32,352 nucleotides of DNA from Azoarcus sp. (GCA_031272995.1 JAISSY010000182.1:1-32352); one strand, 5' to 3'. Numbered from the stretch's first letter, positions 1-8,160 are shown. Notes: generated from the letters alone by a model not told the origin. A program made the numbers and translations.

Positions 1-498
1 GTCGGGGCGATTACCGAATCCGACGTCAACCTCGCGCAAGCCTCCGGCGCGGTCATCATCGGCTTCAACACCCGCGCCGACGCGGGGGCGCGCAAGCTGG
101 CCGAGAACTTCGGCGTCCAGATTCGCTACTACGACATCATTTACGACGCCGTCGACGAAGTGAAGGCGGCGCTCTCCGGCATGTTGTCGCCGGAAAAACG
201 CGAAGAAGTCATCGGCATGGTCGAAATCCGGCAGGTGTTTACCATCTCCAAGGTGGGCGCGGTCGCCGGGTGTCAGGTGCTCGAAGGCGCGGTGCGGCGC
301 GGCGCTTCGGTGCGGCTGCTGCGCAACCATACGGTGATTTGGGCCGGCGAACTCGAATCCCTCAAGCGTTTCAAGGACGACGTGAAGGAAGTCAAGTCCG
401 GCTACGAATGCGGCCTGCAACTGCGCGGCTACAACGACATTCAGGTCGGCGACCAGCTCGAAGTCTTCGAAATCCGCGAAGTGGCGCGGACGCTGTAA
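1..498 (+). CDS. infB: Translation initiation factor IF-2, C-terminal fragment
   Basis: The reading frame is open from base 1 and ends with TAA at 496-498, so only the last ~165 codons are present and the start lies outside the window. The ORF-track start at 160 is internal. The visible part matches the end of IF-2: the tail of domain III ([14 protein letters not shown], then [15 protein letters not shown]) and the C-terminal beta-barrel that binds the formyl-methionyl end of the initiator tRNA ([15 protein letters not shown], then [18 protein letters not shown]). IF-2 is the GTPase that places initiator tRNA on the 30S subunit and promotes subunit joining; the G domain is not in view. rbfA follows after 17 bases, the usual arrangement in the nusA-infB-rbfA-truB operon. 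Confidence 0.97.
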   Translation, partial: VGAITESDVNLAQASGAVIIGFNTRADAGARKLAENFGVQIRYYDIIYDAVDEVKAALSGMLSPEKREEVIGMVEIRQVFTISKVGAVAGCQVLEGAVRRGASVRLLRNHTVIWAGELESLKRFKDDVKEVKSGYECGLQLRGYNDIQVGDQLEVFEIREVARTL

Positions 499-515
499 GG
501 CAAGCGGCGACGACG

Positions 516-905
516 ATGGCGAAAGAATTTTCCCGCGGCCAGCGCGTCGCCGAGCAAATCCGCCGCGAACTGGCCGAACTCATCCGTCAGGAGGTGAAAG
601 ACCCGCGCGTCGGGCTGATTTCGCTCACCGACGTCGAACTCACCCCCGACTACGCTCACGCCAAGGTGTTCTTCACCGCGTTGGGCGGCGCCGAGGCCGC
701 TCCCGGCATCCTCGAAGGCTTGCGGCGCGCCTCCGGCTTTTTGCGCCGCGCCCTCGGCCAGCGCATCCACATCCACACCCTGCCGGAACTGCATTTCCAG
801 TTCGACCCCTCGCTGGAAGAAGGCAGCCGCCTGTCGCAACTCATCGACCAGACCGTGCGCGAGGACGAAGCCCGCGCCCGCGCCACGGGTGAGCAAAACG
901 ACTGA
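516..905 (+). CDS. rbfA: 30S ribosome-binding factor A
   Basis: This 129-residue protein matches the usual size of RbfA, a single KH-like domain factor that binds the maturing 30S subunit and aids 16S rRNA 5'-end processing and cold adaptation. Family features are the N-terminal QRVAEQIRRELAELI helix, KDPRVGLISLTDVELTPD, the AKVFFT strand and the LPELHFQFDPSLEEG segment. The ORF track extends it to 270, but that part lies over infB in another frame. The ATG at 516 gives a normal N-terminus (MAKEFSRGQRVAEQ) and sits just after the infB stop. Its 3' end overlaps truB by 17 bases, which suggests translational coupling. Confidence 0.97.
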   Translation: MAKEFSRGQRVAEQIRRELAELIRQEVKDPRVGLISLTDVELTPDYAHAKVFFTALGGAEAAPGILEGLRRASGFLRRALGQRIHIHTLPELHFQFDPSLEEGSRLSQLIDQTVREDEARARATGEQND

Positions 906-1818
906 ACCCGCCCGTCGCCCGCCGCGCATCGCCATCGACGGCGTGCTGCTGCTCGACAAGCCGACGGGCGTCACCTCCAACGCCGCGCTGCAAACCGCGC
1001 GCCGCCTGCTCAACGCCCGCAAGGCCGGCCACACCGGCACCCTCGACCCGCTCGCCAGCGGCCTGCTGCCGCTCACTTTCGGCGAAGCGACCAAGTTCTC
1101 CCACATGCTGCTCGACGCCGAGAAGGAATACGTCGCGGGGGTACGTCTCGGCGTCGAAACCGCGAGCGGCGACGCCGAGGGCGAAATCCTGCAAACCAAG
1201 CCGGTCACGGCAAGCGCGGACGACGTGCGCCGGGCGCTCGCTCGCTTCGTCGGCGACATCGAGCAAATCCCGCCCATGCACTCGGCTCTGAAGCGCGACG
1301 GCAAGCCGCTCTACGAATACGCCCGCGCCGGCCTCGAAGTCGAACGCGCGCCGCGAAAGGTAAGAATCGACGAACTCGAACTGCTCGGCCTCGATGGCGA
1401 ACGGTTCGACGTGCGCGTCGCGTGCAGCAAGGGCACCTATATTCGCAGCCTCGCCATCGACCTCGGTCGCGCCCTCGGTTGCGGCGCGCATCTCGACGCC
1501 CTGCGCCGCACGCGCATCGGCGCTTTCGACCTCTCGCAAGCGGTGACGCTGGAGCGACTGGAGGCGGCGGCGCCGTCTGAGCGCCCTGCCCTGCTGGCGC
1601 CGGTCGACGCGCTGGTGACGGCCTACCCCCGGCTCGACCTCGACGACGACGCCACGCAACGCGTGCTGCACGGACAGCCGCTGCAAAAAGAAAGCGCCGG
1701 GACTCCCGGCGCTTGCGTGCGTCTTTATGGCGCGAGCGGCTTTCTCGGCCTCGCGCAATGGAAGGACGACGGGCGCCTGTGGCCGAAGCGCCTCGTCGCC
1801 GCGCCGCCGGTCAGTTGA
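889..1818 (+). CDS. truB: tRNA pseudouridine(55) synthase
   Basis: TruB converts U55 in the T-loop of elongator tRNAs to pseudouridine. The 309-residue length is typical. The N-terminus carries the KPTGVTSN motif (about residues 24-31) and the catalytic block GHTGTLDPLASGLL, with the expected nucleophile at Asp53. Later come YIRSLAIDLG and a C-terminal PUA-like part. Translation starts at a GTG inside the end of rbfA (17-base overlap), so the two genes are probably coupled. The last ~130 bases of coding sequence also contain a strong hairpin that reads as an intrinsic terminator on the opposite strand, and truB converges on the minus-strand lipoprotein gene that ends at 1811 (8-base overlap of the 3' ends). 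Confidence 0.97.
   Translation: MSKTTEPARRPPRIAIDGVLLLDKPTGVTSNAALQTARRLLNARKAGHTGTLDPLASGLLPLTFGEATKFSHMLLDAEKEYVAGVRLGVETASGDAEGEILQTKPVTASADDVRRALARFVGDIEQIPPMHSALKRDGKPLYEYARAGLEVERAPRKVRIDELELLGLDGERFDVRVACSKGTYIRSLAIDLGRALGCGAHLDALRRTRIGAFDLSQAVTLERLEAAAPSERPALLAPVDALVTAYPRLDLDDDATQRVLHGQPLQKESAGTPGACVRLYGASGFLGLAQWKDDGRLWPKRLVAAPPVS
1685..1714 (-). terminator. Intrinsic terminator for the lipoprotein operon, embedded in truB
   Basis: Read on the minus strand, a perfect 10-bp stem (AAGCGCCGGG / CCCGGCGCTT, loop AGT) runs straight into a T-rich tract, TTTCTTTTT. That is the canonical layout of a Rho-independent terminator. It lies ~100 bases past the stop of the minus-strand CsgG-like gene but inside the plus-strand truB frame. 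On the plus strand the T-run precedes the stem as A's, so it should not stop truB transcription efficiently. Confidence 0.75.
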
Positions 1819-2626
1819 CCTGCAGGCGTCCGCCTTTTCCGAGACCGCCTTTGACGTCCTGCGCCTTGTAGTTGCGCAACGAGACGACCATCTTGTTGTA
1901 GGCGTCGACGAAAGCGGCCACCGTCGCCTTGCCTGCGGGCGTTTTCGTGTAACCGTCCAGCGTGCCGCCCGCCGAAGTGCCAAACGCGCCCAGAGCCGCG
2001 CCGAAGTTGGTCGCGGTGGAACTGCCCTCGGAGGCCGAAATCTGTATCGCCGCGCGGATGTCGAACAAGGAAAGCGTCACCACCGACGCCTTCGATTCCA
2101 CGCTACCCGCCAGATTGCCCAACGTGCGGTTCTTGGCGCCCAACAGGCCGCTCAAGGCGCTGCCGATGCCGCCGGTCGACTCGTTGCTGATGATGATGGA
2201 AGGCTCGAGAAAATAATCCGCCGCGACCCGCTGACCTTTCTCCTGCTTCGACCCGGCGCGGTATTCGCCCGATTCGCGCTGCTTTTGGGTGATGCTCGAC
2301 AGACGGTCGTCGGTGCGCTGATTGCCGATCGAGGTGATGACGAAACAGTTGGATTGCTGCACCGCCAGCCGCAGCAAGGGTTCGATGGAAGTCACACCGG
2401 TATTGCTGCCGAATTGCCCGATCCAGTCCGAATTGCGCCCATCGTCGACGGCGAGCGTGCCCAGTGTTTCGGCGCAACGCTCCAGACCCGACGATGCGCC
2501 GACGCTCGCGCCGCCGCCCGCCGAACCCGTCACCGCGGTGGAATCGGTGCCCGTCGTGATACAGCCCGCCATGAAAGCGACGCTCGTCACGATGCCGGAC
2601 AAACGGAAAAACGTTTCGTGTTTCAT
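1811..2626 (-). CDS. CsgG/HfaB-like outer-membrane lipoprotein
   Basis: The ORF track starts this at 2809, but the ATG at 2626 gives a proper lipoprotein signal: a short basic start, a hydrophobic stretch and lipobox MAGC with Cys22, preceded by AGGGAG ten bases upstream. The mature ~250-residue protein has features I associate with the CsgG/HfaB family: LAVDDGRNSDWIGQ, then ADYFLEPSIIIS, VTLSLFDIRAAIQI and AAFVDAYNKMVVSLRNY. CsgG forms an outer-membrane pore for curli secretion, and HfaB serves holdfast attachment. No curli or holdfast genes are in view, so the exported substrate is unknown. It follows the Sel1 lipoprotein gene by 22 bases and is probably co-transcribed with it. Family assignment is by eye; a peptidoglycan-associated envelope role is possible. 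Confidence 0.7.
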   Translation of the reverse strand: MKHETFFRLSGIVTSVAFMAGCITTGTDSTAVTGSAGGGASVGASSGLERCAETLGTLAVDDGRNSDWIGQFGSNTGVTSIEPLLRLAVQQSNCFVITSIGNQRTDDRLSSITQKQRESGEYRAGSKQEKGQRVAADYFLEPSIIISNESTGGIGSALSGLLGAKNRTLGNLAGSVESKASVVTLSLFDIRAAIQISASEGSSTATNFGAALGAFGTSAGGTLDGYTKTPAGKATVAAFVDAYNKMVVSLRNYKAQDVKGGLGKGGRLQVN

Positions 2627-2648
2627 GATCGTGGAACTCCCTGAATTA

Positions 2649-3290
2649 TTATCGACCGCGAACGGCGCCGGGGCTGATCGCTTCTTCCCGGCTTTGGCTA
2701 CGGCCACGCCTGTTTCCATGTCCATGCCCGTCGCCGTAGTAAGGATAATCCGTCGATAACATTTGTTGTATGAGCGGTCGCCAGGTTTGCAGGAATTTGT
2801 ACTCTGCATCCTCCGATTGACGCGCCGCTTCCGCTTCGGCGAGCAATTTGGCCGATTCCTTGTCGCCCCGTCCGGCGGCCAGTTGCAACCATGTTTGCGC
2901 CTCGCGCGCGTCGCGCCCTTGTTCAGCGAATCCGGTCAGATAGAGCCTGCCGAGCGCCTTTTGCGCCTGCAAGTCGCCACCCTCGCCCGCTTTGCGCAGC
3001 CAAACCACCCCCTTGAAACCATCGCGGGCGATGCCGTCGCCACGCAGATAGCGCAATCCGAGGTCGTACGCGGCGCGCGCATCGTTCTGCGCCGCTTCTT
3101 CGAGCGCGGCGATACGCCCGTCGACCGGCGGCAAACGTTTGAGATCCTGATTGACTTGTTCTCTGGGGCGCTCCGAACAGTTCGGATCGCACACGTTGAC
3201 GGACGGCGTCGGCGGCGGCTGTACGCAACCGGCGGCCAACAGACAGGCGGAGGCGGCCAGCGCCATCCGGGCGGTGAAAACGCGCTTCAT
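2649..3290 (-). CDS. Sel1-repeat lipoprotein
   Basis: This 213-residue protein begins with a lipoprotein signal peptide ending in LLAAGC (Cys22), so it should be anchored in the outer or inner membrane leaflet facing the periplasm. About residues 70-150 carry Sel1-like/TPR-like repeats: ARAAYDLGLRYLRGDGIARD, then GDLQAQKALGRLYLTGFAEQGRD and EAQTWLQLAAGRGDKES. Such repeats act as protein-protein docking surfaces. The C-terminus is Gly/His/Arg rich (GDGHGHGNRRGRSQSREE) and looks unstructured. It is the first gene of a two-gene operon with the CsgG-like lipoprotein, so the pair may work together in the envelope. Its start lies 146 bases from rpsO, in the opposite direction. Confidence 0.75.
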   Translation of the reverse strand: MKRVFTARMALAASACLLAAGCVQPPPTPSVNVCDPNCSERPREQVNQDLKRLPPVDGRIAALEEAAQNDARAAYDLGLRYLRGDGIARDGFKGVVWLRKAGEGGDLQAQKALGRLYLTGFAEQGRDAREAQTWLQLAAGRGDKESAKLLAEAEAARQSEDAEYKFLQTWRPLIQQMLSTDYPYYGDGHGHGNRRGRSQSREEAISPGAVRGR

Positions 3291-3364
3291 GGTTCCGTGC
3301 TCCTGTAAAAGTACAACATACGGATGATGCGCCTAACCAAAACCGCTTTGGCGGGGATCATTCC

Positions 3365-3394
3365 TTGAACTTCCTCCCGACATTGGGATAGAAT
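3365..3394 (+). promoter_or_regulatory. Sigma-70-type promoter for rpsO
   Basis: TTGAAC (3365-3370) and TAGAAT (3389-3394) are separated by 18 bases and stand 42 bases before the rpsO start codon. Both boxes differ from consensus by one base. This fits the independent rpsO promoter known in other proteobacteria. Confidence 0.7.
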
Positions 3395-3436
3395 TCGCCG
3401 CTTTCATCGAACCGAACCCAAAAGAGCAGGACACAG

Positions 3437-3706
3437 ATGGCACTCGACATTGCAACCAAGGCGCAAATCGTCTCGGAGTATCAACGCGCCAAAGGCGACA
3501 CCGGATCGCCGGAAGTCCAAGTTGCGCTCCTTACCGCGCGCATCAACGGACTCACCGACCATTTCAAGGCCAACGGCAAGGATCATCACTCGCGCCGCGG
3601 CCTGCTCAAGATGGTCAGCCACCGTCGCAAGCTCCTCGACTACCTGAAAGACCGGAACGCCGAGAGCTACCGCAAGCTGATCGAACGGCTGGGCCTGCGC
3701 AAGTAA
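3437..3706 (+). CDS. rpsO: 30S ribosomal protein S15
   Basis: The 89-residue length and sequence are those of S15, a primary binder of the central domain of 16S rRNA that also forms a bridge to the 50S subunit. Recognisable segments are [17 protein letters not shown], then [19 protein letters not shown] and the C-terminal [11 protein letters not shown] with [12 protein letters not shown]. An upstream purine-rich stretch (AGAGCAGGA) precedes the ATG. In E. coli, S15 represses its own mRNA and the gene is followed by pnp, as here. A strong hairpin lies between rpsO and pnp. Confidence 0.98.
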   Translation: MALDIATKAQIVSEYQRAKGDTGSPEVQVALLTARINGLTDHFKANGKDHHSRRGLLKMVSHRRKLLDYLKDRNAESYRKLIERLGLRK

Positions 3707-3759
3707 ACCCGCCCGGTGATCGGCACAACGACGCCCGCTCGCGCGGGCCGAATCCATGG

Positions 3760-3793
3760 AAGCCGGGGCGCCCCACGACGGGCGCCCCGGCTT
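3760..3793 (+). terminator. Large hairpin between rpsO and pnp
   Basis: A perfect 14-bp stem (AAGCCGGGGCGCCC / GGGCGCCCCGGCTT) with loop CACGAC is followed by a weak T-rich run (TCGTCTATTTT). It may act as a partial terminator after rpsO. In E. coli the rpsO-pnp spacer carries an RNase III-cleaved stem used in pnp autoregulation, so a processing role is also possible. A smaller 6-bp stem (GCCCGC/GCGGGC) lies just upstream at about 3733-3748. Confidence 0.65.
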
Positions 3794-3864
3794 TCGTCTA
3801 TTTTCGGGCCAAGGTCGGCCCACGCGGTTGTAGTTCGCCGCACTAACGCATAAAGGAATTCACC

Positions 3865-5973
3865 TTGCCTACAGCAACCAAAAAAACCTTCGCCTGGGGC
3901 GCGCACACCGTCACGCTCGAAACCGGCGAAATCGCCCGTCAGGCCGGCGGCGCCGTGCTCGTCAACATGGACGACACCGTCGTCGTCGCTTCGGTCTGCG
4001 CTTCCCGCGACGTGCGCCCCGGGCAGGATTTCTTCCCGCTCACCGTCGATTACGTCGAGAAGTTCTACGCCGCCGGTCGCATCCCCGGCGGCTTCTTCAA
4101 GCGCGAAGGCCGTCCGACCGAGAAGGAAACGCTCACTTCGCGCCTGATCGACCGCCCGATTCGTCCGCTCTTTCCGGACGGCTTCTACAACGAGGTGCAG
4201 GTGATCGCCATCGTGCTGTCGCTGAACCCCGAAGTCGACGCCGACATCCCGGCGATGATCGCCGCCTCTGCGGCGCTGGTGATTTCCGGCGTGCCGTTCA
4301 ACGGCCCCATCGGCGCGGCGCGCGTCGGCTACGCCAACGGCCAGTACATCCTCAACCCCACCGCCACCGAGTTGCAGACCAGCCAGTTGAATCTTGTCGT
4401 CGCCGGCACCGAAGCGGCGGTGTTGATGGTGGAATCCGAAGCGCAGGAGCTTTCCGAGGAAGTCATGCTCGGCGCGGTCGTTTTCGGCCATGAACAGGCG
4501 CAACACGCCATCCGCGCCATCAACGAACTGGTGGAAGTCGCCGGCAAGCCGGAATGGGACTGGCAACCGCCGGCCAAGAACGAGGCGTTGATCGCCCGCG
4601 TCACCGAACTGGCGCGCGCCGATCTCGAACAGGCTTTCGCCCTCACCGCCAAGCAGGCGCGCACCACGCGTCTGGCGGAAATCGAAAAGGCGACGCTGGC
4701 GGCGGTGGTCACCGACGCCGAGGACAGCCCGTCCGAGAACGACGTCAAGGAAATCCTCTTTTCGCTCGAAGCCAGCATCGTGCGCGGACGCATCCTTGCC
4801 GGCGAGCCGCGCATCGACGGCCGCGACACCCGCACCGTGCGCCCCATCGACATCCGCACCGGTGTGCTGCCGCGCACCCACGGCTCGGCGCTGTTTACGC
4901 GCGGCGAGACGCAGGCGCTGGTGGTCGCCACGCTCGGCACCGGGCGCGACGAGCAAATCATCGACGCCATCGCCGGCGAGTACCGCGAAAACTTCATGCT
5001 GCACTACAACTTCCCGCCCTTCTCCACCGGCGAAACCGGCCGTTTCGGCGGCACCAAGCGCCGCGAAATCGGGCACGGGCGCCTCGCCAAGCGGGCGCTG
5101 CTCGCGGTGCTGCCGAAGCCGGAAGATTTCTCCTACACCATCCGCCTCGTCTCCGAAATCATGGAGTCGAACGGCTCCTCGTCGATGGCATCGGTGTGCG
5201 GCGGCTCGCTCGCCCTGATGGACGCCGGCGTGCCGACCAAGGCGCACGTCGCCGGCATCGCCATGGGTCTGATCAAGGAAGGCAACCGTTTCGCGGTGCT
5301 CACCGACATCCTCGGCGACGAAGATCACCTCGGCGACATGGACTTCAAGGTGGCGGGCACCGAAAACGGCGTCACCGCCCTGCAGATGGACATCAAGATT
5401 CAGGGCATCACGCGCGAAATCATGCAGGTCGCCCTGTCGCAAGCCGGCGAAGGCCGCCGCCACATCCTCGCCAAGATGAAGCAAGCCATCGAAGGCGCGC
5501 GTGGCGAAGTCTCGGAATACGCGCCGCGCATGATCACGCTGAAGATCAACCCGGAAAAAATCCGCGACGTCATCGGCAAGGGCGGTTCGGTCATCCGCGC
5601 CATGCAGGAAGAAACCGGCACCGTCATCGAAATCGAGGATGACGGCAGCGTCACCATCTCCAGCGTCAGTTCCGAGGGCGCGCAGGAAGCGAAGCGCCGC
5701 ATCGAGGAAATCACCGCCGAGGTGGAAGTCGGCAAGGTCTACGAAGGCACCGTGCAGCGTCTGCTGGATTTCGGCGCCATCGTCAACATCCTGCCCGGCC
5801 GCGACGGTCTGCTGCACATTTCGCAGATCGCCAACGAGCGCGTGAATAACGTCTCCGACTACGTGAAGGAAGGTCAAGTCGTGCGCGTGAAAGTGCTCGA
5901 CACCGACGAACGCGGCAAGATTCGCCTGAGCATGAAAGCCTTGCTGGAACAGGCTCCGAAGGCCGAATCGTGA
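3865..5973 (+). CDS. pnp: Polyribonucleotide nucleotidyltransferase (PNPase)
   Basis: PNPase degrades RNA 3'-to-5' by phosphorolysis as a trimer and joins the RNA degradosome. The 702-residue length is typical. In order there are: the first RNase PH domain ([16 protein letters not shown]), the all-helical linker, the second RNase PH domain ([20 protein letters not shown], later [20 protein letters not shown]), a KH domain (about 550-610, [20 protein letters not shown]) and an S1 domain (about 620-690, [20 protein letters not shown]). The start codon is TTG, supported by AGGA seven bases upstream (3854-3857) and by the normal N-terminus. A TTG start may keep expression low or serve autoregulation; that is inference. 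Confidence 0.98.
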   Translation: MPTATKKTFAWGAHTVTLETGEIARQAGGAVLVNMDDTVVVASVCASRDVRPGQDFFPLTVDYVEKFYAAGRIPGGFFKREGRPTEKETLTSRLIDRPIRPLFPDGFYNEVQVIAIVLSLNPEVDADIPAMIAASAALVISGVPFNGPIGAARVGYANGQYILNPTATELQTSQLNLVVAGTEAAVLMVESEAQELSEEVMLGAVVFGHEQAQHAIRAINELVEVAGKPEWDWQPPAKNEALIARVTELARADLEQAFALTAKQARTTRLAEIEKATLAAVVTDAEDSPSENDVKEILFSLEASIVRGRILAGEPRIDGRDTRTVRPIDIRTGVLPRTHGSALFTRGETQALVVATLGTGRDEQIIDAIAGEYRENFMLHYNFPPFSTGETGRFGGTKRREIGHGRLAKRALLAVLPKPEDFSYTIRLVSEIMESNGSSSMASVCGGSLALMDAGVPTKAHVAGIAMGLIKEGNRFAVLTDILGDEDHLGDMDFKVAGTENGVTALQMDIKIQGITREIMQVALSQAGEGRRHILAKMKQAIEGARGEVSEYAPRMITLKINPEKIRDVIGKGGSVIRAMQEETGTVIEIEDDGSVTISSVSSEGAQEAKRRIEEITAEVEVGKVYEGTVQRLLDFGAIVNILPGRDGLLHISQIANERVNNVSDYVKEGQVVRVKVLDTDERGKIRLSMKALLEQAPKAES

Positions 5974-5982
5974 CCGCTTTTC

Positions 5983-6011
5983 TTGACTGAAAAAGGCGCC
6001 GCCCTTAGAAT
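5983..6011 (+). promoter_or_regulatory. Sigma-70-type promoter for tRNA-Asn
   Basis: TTGACT (5983-5988) and TAGAAT (6006-6011) are spaced by exactly 17 bases, so transcription would start only a few bases before the mature tRNA 5' end at 6024. The intervening sequence is GC-rich. This is the best sigma-70 match seen in the window. Confidence 0.8.
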
Positions 6012-6023
6012 GCGCGGCTCCAT

Positions 6024-6099
6024 TCCTCGATAGCTCAGTCGGTAGAGCGACGGACTGTTAATCCGCAGGTCCCAGGTTCGAGCCCTGGTCGAGGAGCCA
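6024..6099 (+). tRNA. tRNA-Asn (anticodon GUU)
   Basis: This 76-nt cloverleaf has acceptor arms TCCTCGA / TCGAGGA, D-arm GCTC...GAGC, anticodon loop CTGTTAA with anticodon GTT, a T-arm with GGTTCGAGCC, and an encoded CCA end after discriminator G. It closely resembles the E. coli tRNA-Asn layout. It reads asparagine codons AAC/AAU. It has its own promoter just upstream and a terminator hairpin five bases past the CCA. Confidence 0.97.
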
Positions 6100-6104
6100 T
6101 ATTG

Positions 6105-6129
6105 AAGGGGGTGCGTATCGCACCCCCTT
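6105..6129 (+). terminator. Terminator hairpin after tRNA-Asn
   Basis: A perfect 10-bp stem, AAGGGGGTGC / GCACCCCCTT, with a 5-base loop begins 6 bases after the tRNA CCA. The T-tract is short. The stem also precedes the start of the dehydrogenase gene, so the ORF-track start at 6102 for that gene would be inside it. Confidence 0.7.
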
Positions 6130-6158
6130 GCGCTTTCCGCCCCTCACGCGTTCCTGCC

Positions 6159-7214
6159 GTGTCTGAGTCCCGTGCAACGCCTTCGCGCCCGTTTCGTGTC
6201 GCCGTCAACGGCTATGGCCGCATTGGGCGCTGCTTCGTGCGCGCCATTCATGAGGTCGGGCTGACTGACGTGCTGGAGGTGGTGGCGATCAATGAACCGG
6301 CCGGACTCGCCAGCGTCGCGCATCTGACGCGCTTCGACTCCACGCATGGACGCTTTCCGGGTACGGTCGCGGTCGATGGCGACGATTTGTTGCTCGAAGG
6401 GCGACGTATCGCGGTCACGCACGCGCAGACGCCGGAGGGCGTCGATTGGCGCGCGTTGGGACTGGATCTCGTCGTCGAATGTTCGGGGCGTTACACCGTG
6501 CGCGAGCAGTTGCAACGCTTTCTCGACGCCGGCTGCCCACGGCTGCTGCTCTCCAACCCCGGCGCGCACGCGCAGGACGTCGACGCCACGGTGGTGCACG
6601 GCGTCAGCCGCACGACGCTGGACGAAAGCGTGCGACTGGTTTCCGCCGCTTCCTGCACCACCAACGCGGTGGTGCCGGTGCTGGCGCTGTTGCAGGAGGA
6701 AGTCGGCATTGAACGGGCGCTGCTCACCACCCTGCACTCGGCGATGAACGACCAGCCGCTGATCGACGGCTACCATCACCCGGAACTCGCGCGCACGCGC
6801 TCGGCGATGCAGTCGATCATTCCGGTGGCGACCGGGCTGGCGCGCGGCGTCGAACGGCTGTTGCCGGAATTGGCCGGCCGGGTCGAGGCCAAGGCGATTC
6901 GCGTCCCGACCCACAACGTCTCAGCCATCGACATGGTGCTCACCCTGCGCGCCGACGTCAGCGCCGAGCGGATCAACGACCTGCTGCGCGCGGCGGCGCA
7001 AGGCTCCTACCGTGGCCTCATCGACTGGTCGGACGCGCCGCACGCCTCAATCGACTTCAACCACGACCCGCACTCGGCCATCGTCGACGGCAGTCAGACG
7101 CGCGCCTGCGGGCCGCGCATGGTGAATCTGTTCGTATGGTTCGACAACGAATGGGGCTTCGCCAACCGCATGGTGGAAGTGGCGCGCAACTGGCTGGAAG
7201 CCGCCAGACCCTGA
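6159..7214 (+). CDS. epd: Erythrose-4-phosphate / glyceraldehyde-3-phosphate dehydrogenase family
   Basis: This is an NAD-dependent phosphate-sugar aldehyde dehydrogenase of the GAPDH superfamily. The Rossmann motif NGYGRIGR is at about residues 17-24, the catalytic cysteine in AASCTTN at Cys166, and the partner histidine in TLHSAMNDQ at His193. HSAMNDQ, SIDFNHDPHSAIVDG and FDNEWGFANRM resemble E. coli Epd (which makes 4-phosphoerythronate for pyridoxal phosphate synthesis) more than GapA, so Epd is preferred, but a GAPDH role cannot be excluded from sequence. I take the GTG at 6159 as start (352 residues). The TTG at 6102 would begin at the tRNA terminator, and no strong ribosome site marks either. 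The gene ends at a shared bidirectional terminator. Confidence 0.85.
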   Translation: MSESRATPSRPFRVAVNGYGRIGRCFVRAIHEVGLTDVLEVVAINEPAGLASVAHLTRFDSTHGRFPGTVAVDGDDLLLEGRRIAVTHAQTPEGVDWRALGLDLVVECSGRYTVREQLQRFLDAGCPRLLLSNPGAHAQDVDATVVHGVSRTTLDESVRLVSAASCTTNAVVPVLALLQEEVGIERALLTTLHSAMNDQPLIDGYHHPELARTRSAMQSIIPVATGLARGVERLLPELAGRVEAKAIRVPTHNVSAIDMVLTLRADVSAERINDLLRAAAQGSYRGLIDWSDAPHASIDFNHDPHSAIVDGSQTRACGPRMVNLFVWFDNEWGFANRMVEVARNWLEAARP

Positions 7215-7233
7215 AAAAGCCCGCGCCAAAAGA

Positions 7234-7258
7234 AAAGCCCCCGAAAATCGGGGGCTTT
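7234..7258. terminator. Bidirectional terminator between epd and PEP-CTERM gene
   Basis: An 11-bp stem, AAAGCCCCCGA / TCGGGGGCTTT with a 3-base loop, lies 19 bases after the epd stop and 23 bases after the stop of the converging minus-strand gene. Read on the minus strand it continues into TTTTCTTTT, so it is especially good for the PEP-CTERM gene. Confidence 0.85.
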
Positions 7259-7281
7259 GTCTGTGAAACGAATCTTCAGAT

Positions 7282-7899
7282 TCAGGCACGACGACGGCGA
7301 CGCGCCACTGCGCCGACCACCGCCAAACCGGCCAACAGCATGGCGTAGGTTTCGGGTTCGGGAACCGCGACCGCAGAGATGTCGTCCAGCGCCCAGTGAC
7401 CGCCGGAAGGCGCCCAGTTCGGCGGGAAAACATCCGAGTTATTGACGAAACTGATCGAGAACGAGTCGATGTTCTGCCACGAACTGTCGAAGGTCACCAG
7501 ATGCGCAGCGGTATCCGTAAAGGTCACGACCACATCCGTAGCGACCTTGGCGCCATCCTTGAAGCCTTCGATGGTGTAGGTGACGTTGTCCGACCACACG
7601 TTGCCAAGCACGAAAGAATTGAGGTCGAAAGCGTCGCCATAAACGTAGTTGAAGACCGACGGCTGATTTTCCATGTATGGGTACGCGACGTTCGAACCTT
7701 CCGAATACCCGCCCACGGCGTAAAAGCCACTGGAGGTATCCTGCCCGGCGCCATCGACGATACCGACCATATTGGTGTCGTACGTGAAATATGGAGCGGC
7801 GCTGCCGTTTTCGAAATTGACCACGAAGGCATCGTCGGCTTGGGCAACACCCATGCAGAACAACGCAGGCAGGGCGAACAGACACAGTTTCTTGTTCAT
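7282..7899 (-). CDS. PEP-CTERM sorting-domain secreted protein 1
   Basis: The 205-residue protein is exported and anchored through the exosortase pathway. It has a signal peptide (MNKKLCLFALPALFCMGVAQA) and a classic C-terminal sorting signal: VPEPETYAMLLAGLAVVGAV followed by a run of arginines. The body is rich in Asp, Asn, Ser, Thr and aromatic residues (FENGSAAPYFTYD, GYSEGSNVAYPYMEN), with no enzymatic motif that I recognise. I chose the ATG at 7899, not the ORF-track start at 8010, because it begins the signal peptide and has AGGA upstream. The exosortase is not in this window. Such proteins are associated with extracellular polymer and floc formation in Rhodocyclales. Expression probably depends on sigma-54 (see the -24/-12 site). 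Confidence 0.9.
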   Translation of the reverse strand: MNKKLCLFALPALFCMGVAQADDAFVVNFENGSAAPYFTYDTNMVGIVDGAGQDTSSGFYAVGGYSEGSNVAYPYMENQPSVFNYVYGDAFDLNSFVLGNVWSDNVTYTIEGFKDGAKVATDVVVTFTDTAAHLVTFDSSWQNIDSFSISFVNNSDVFPPNWAPSGGHWALDDISAVAVPEPETYAMLLAGLAVVGAVARRRRRA

Positions 7900-7944
7900 G
7901 TCGATAATCCTGTAAAACAAGGCACACACTAAGACGAGCTTTAA

Positions 7945-7960
7945 AAGCATAATCCGTGCC
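7945..7960 (-). promoter_or_regulatory. Sigma-54 (-24/-12) promoter of PEP-CTERM gene 1
   Basis: On the minus strand the sequence is GGCACGGATTATGCTT. The GG and GC doublets are spaced as in the sigma-54 consensus (TGGCACG-N4-TTGC). The predicted transcript start is roughly 36 bases before the ATG at 7899. The site in front of the second PEP-CTERM gene is almost identical. Confidence 0.85.
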
Positions 7961-8042
7961 TCGAAAACAGTCATAAAAATTGCGAAATTATTCAACCCTT
8001 TAAGGCGCACTCAGCAGAATCAAAACCGGGTCGCAAAAAACT

Positions 8043-8059
8043 TGTAAAAAAACCCGACA
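8043..8059 (-). promoter_or_regulatory. Candidate activator site upstream of PEP-CTERM gene 1
   Basis: The plus-strand sequence TGTAAAAAAACCCGACA has TGT and ACA ends around an A-tract. It lies about 83 bases beyond the -24 box. A similar motif sits at nearly the same distance from the other PEP-CTERM sigma-54 promoter, which suggests an enhancer-binding-protein site. PrsR is the regulator known for such genes in related bacteria; its use here is inference. Confidence 0.4.
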
Positions 8060-8160
8060 CTTTTCTGTGAAAAACCGCCGCAGCGCGCCACGCAAGCCGT
8101 CCACCATAAGGAACATACGACACCATTGGCGGCATGTGACAAATTACGCGCATCGAATAA

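Noticed and set aside
441-1304. 287-residue minus-strand ORF over rbfA and truB
   Set aside because: Antisense shadow across two well-supported genes.
3667-5877. 736-residue minus-strand ORF over pnp
   Set aside because: It is the complement of the pnp frame, with the Asp/His/Gly/Arg composition typical of antisense shadows in GC-rich genes; no start site or family features.
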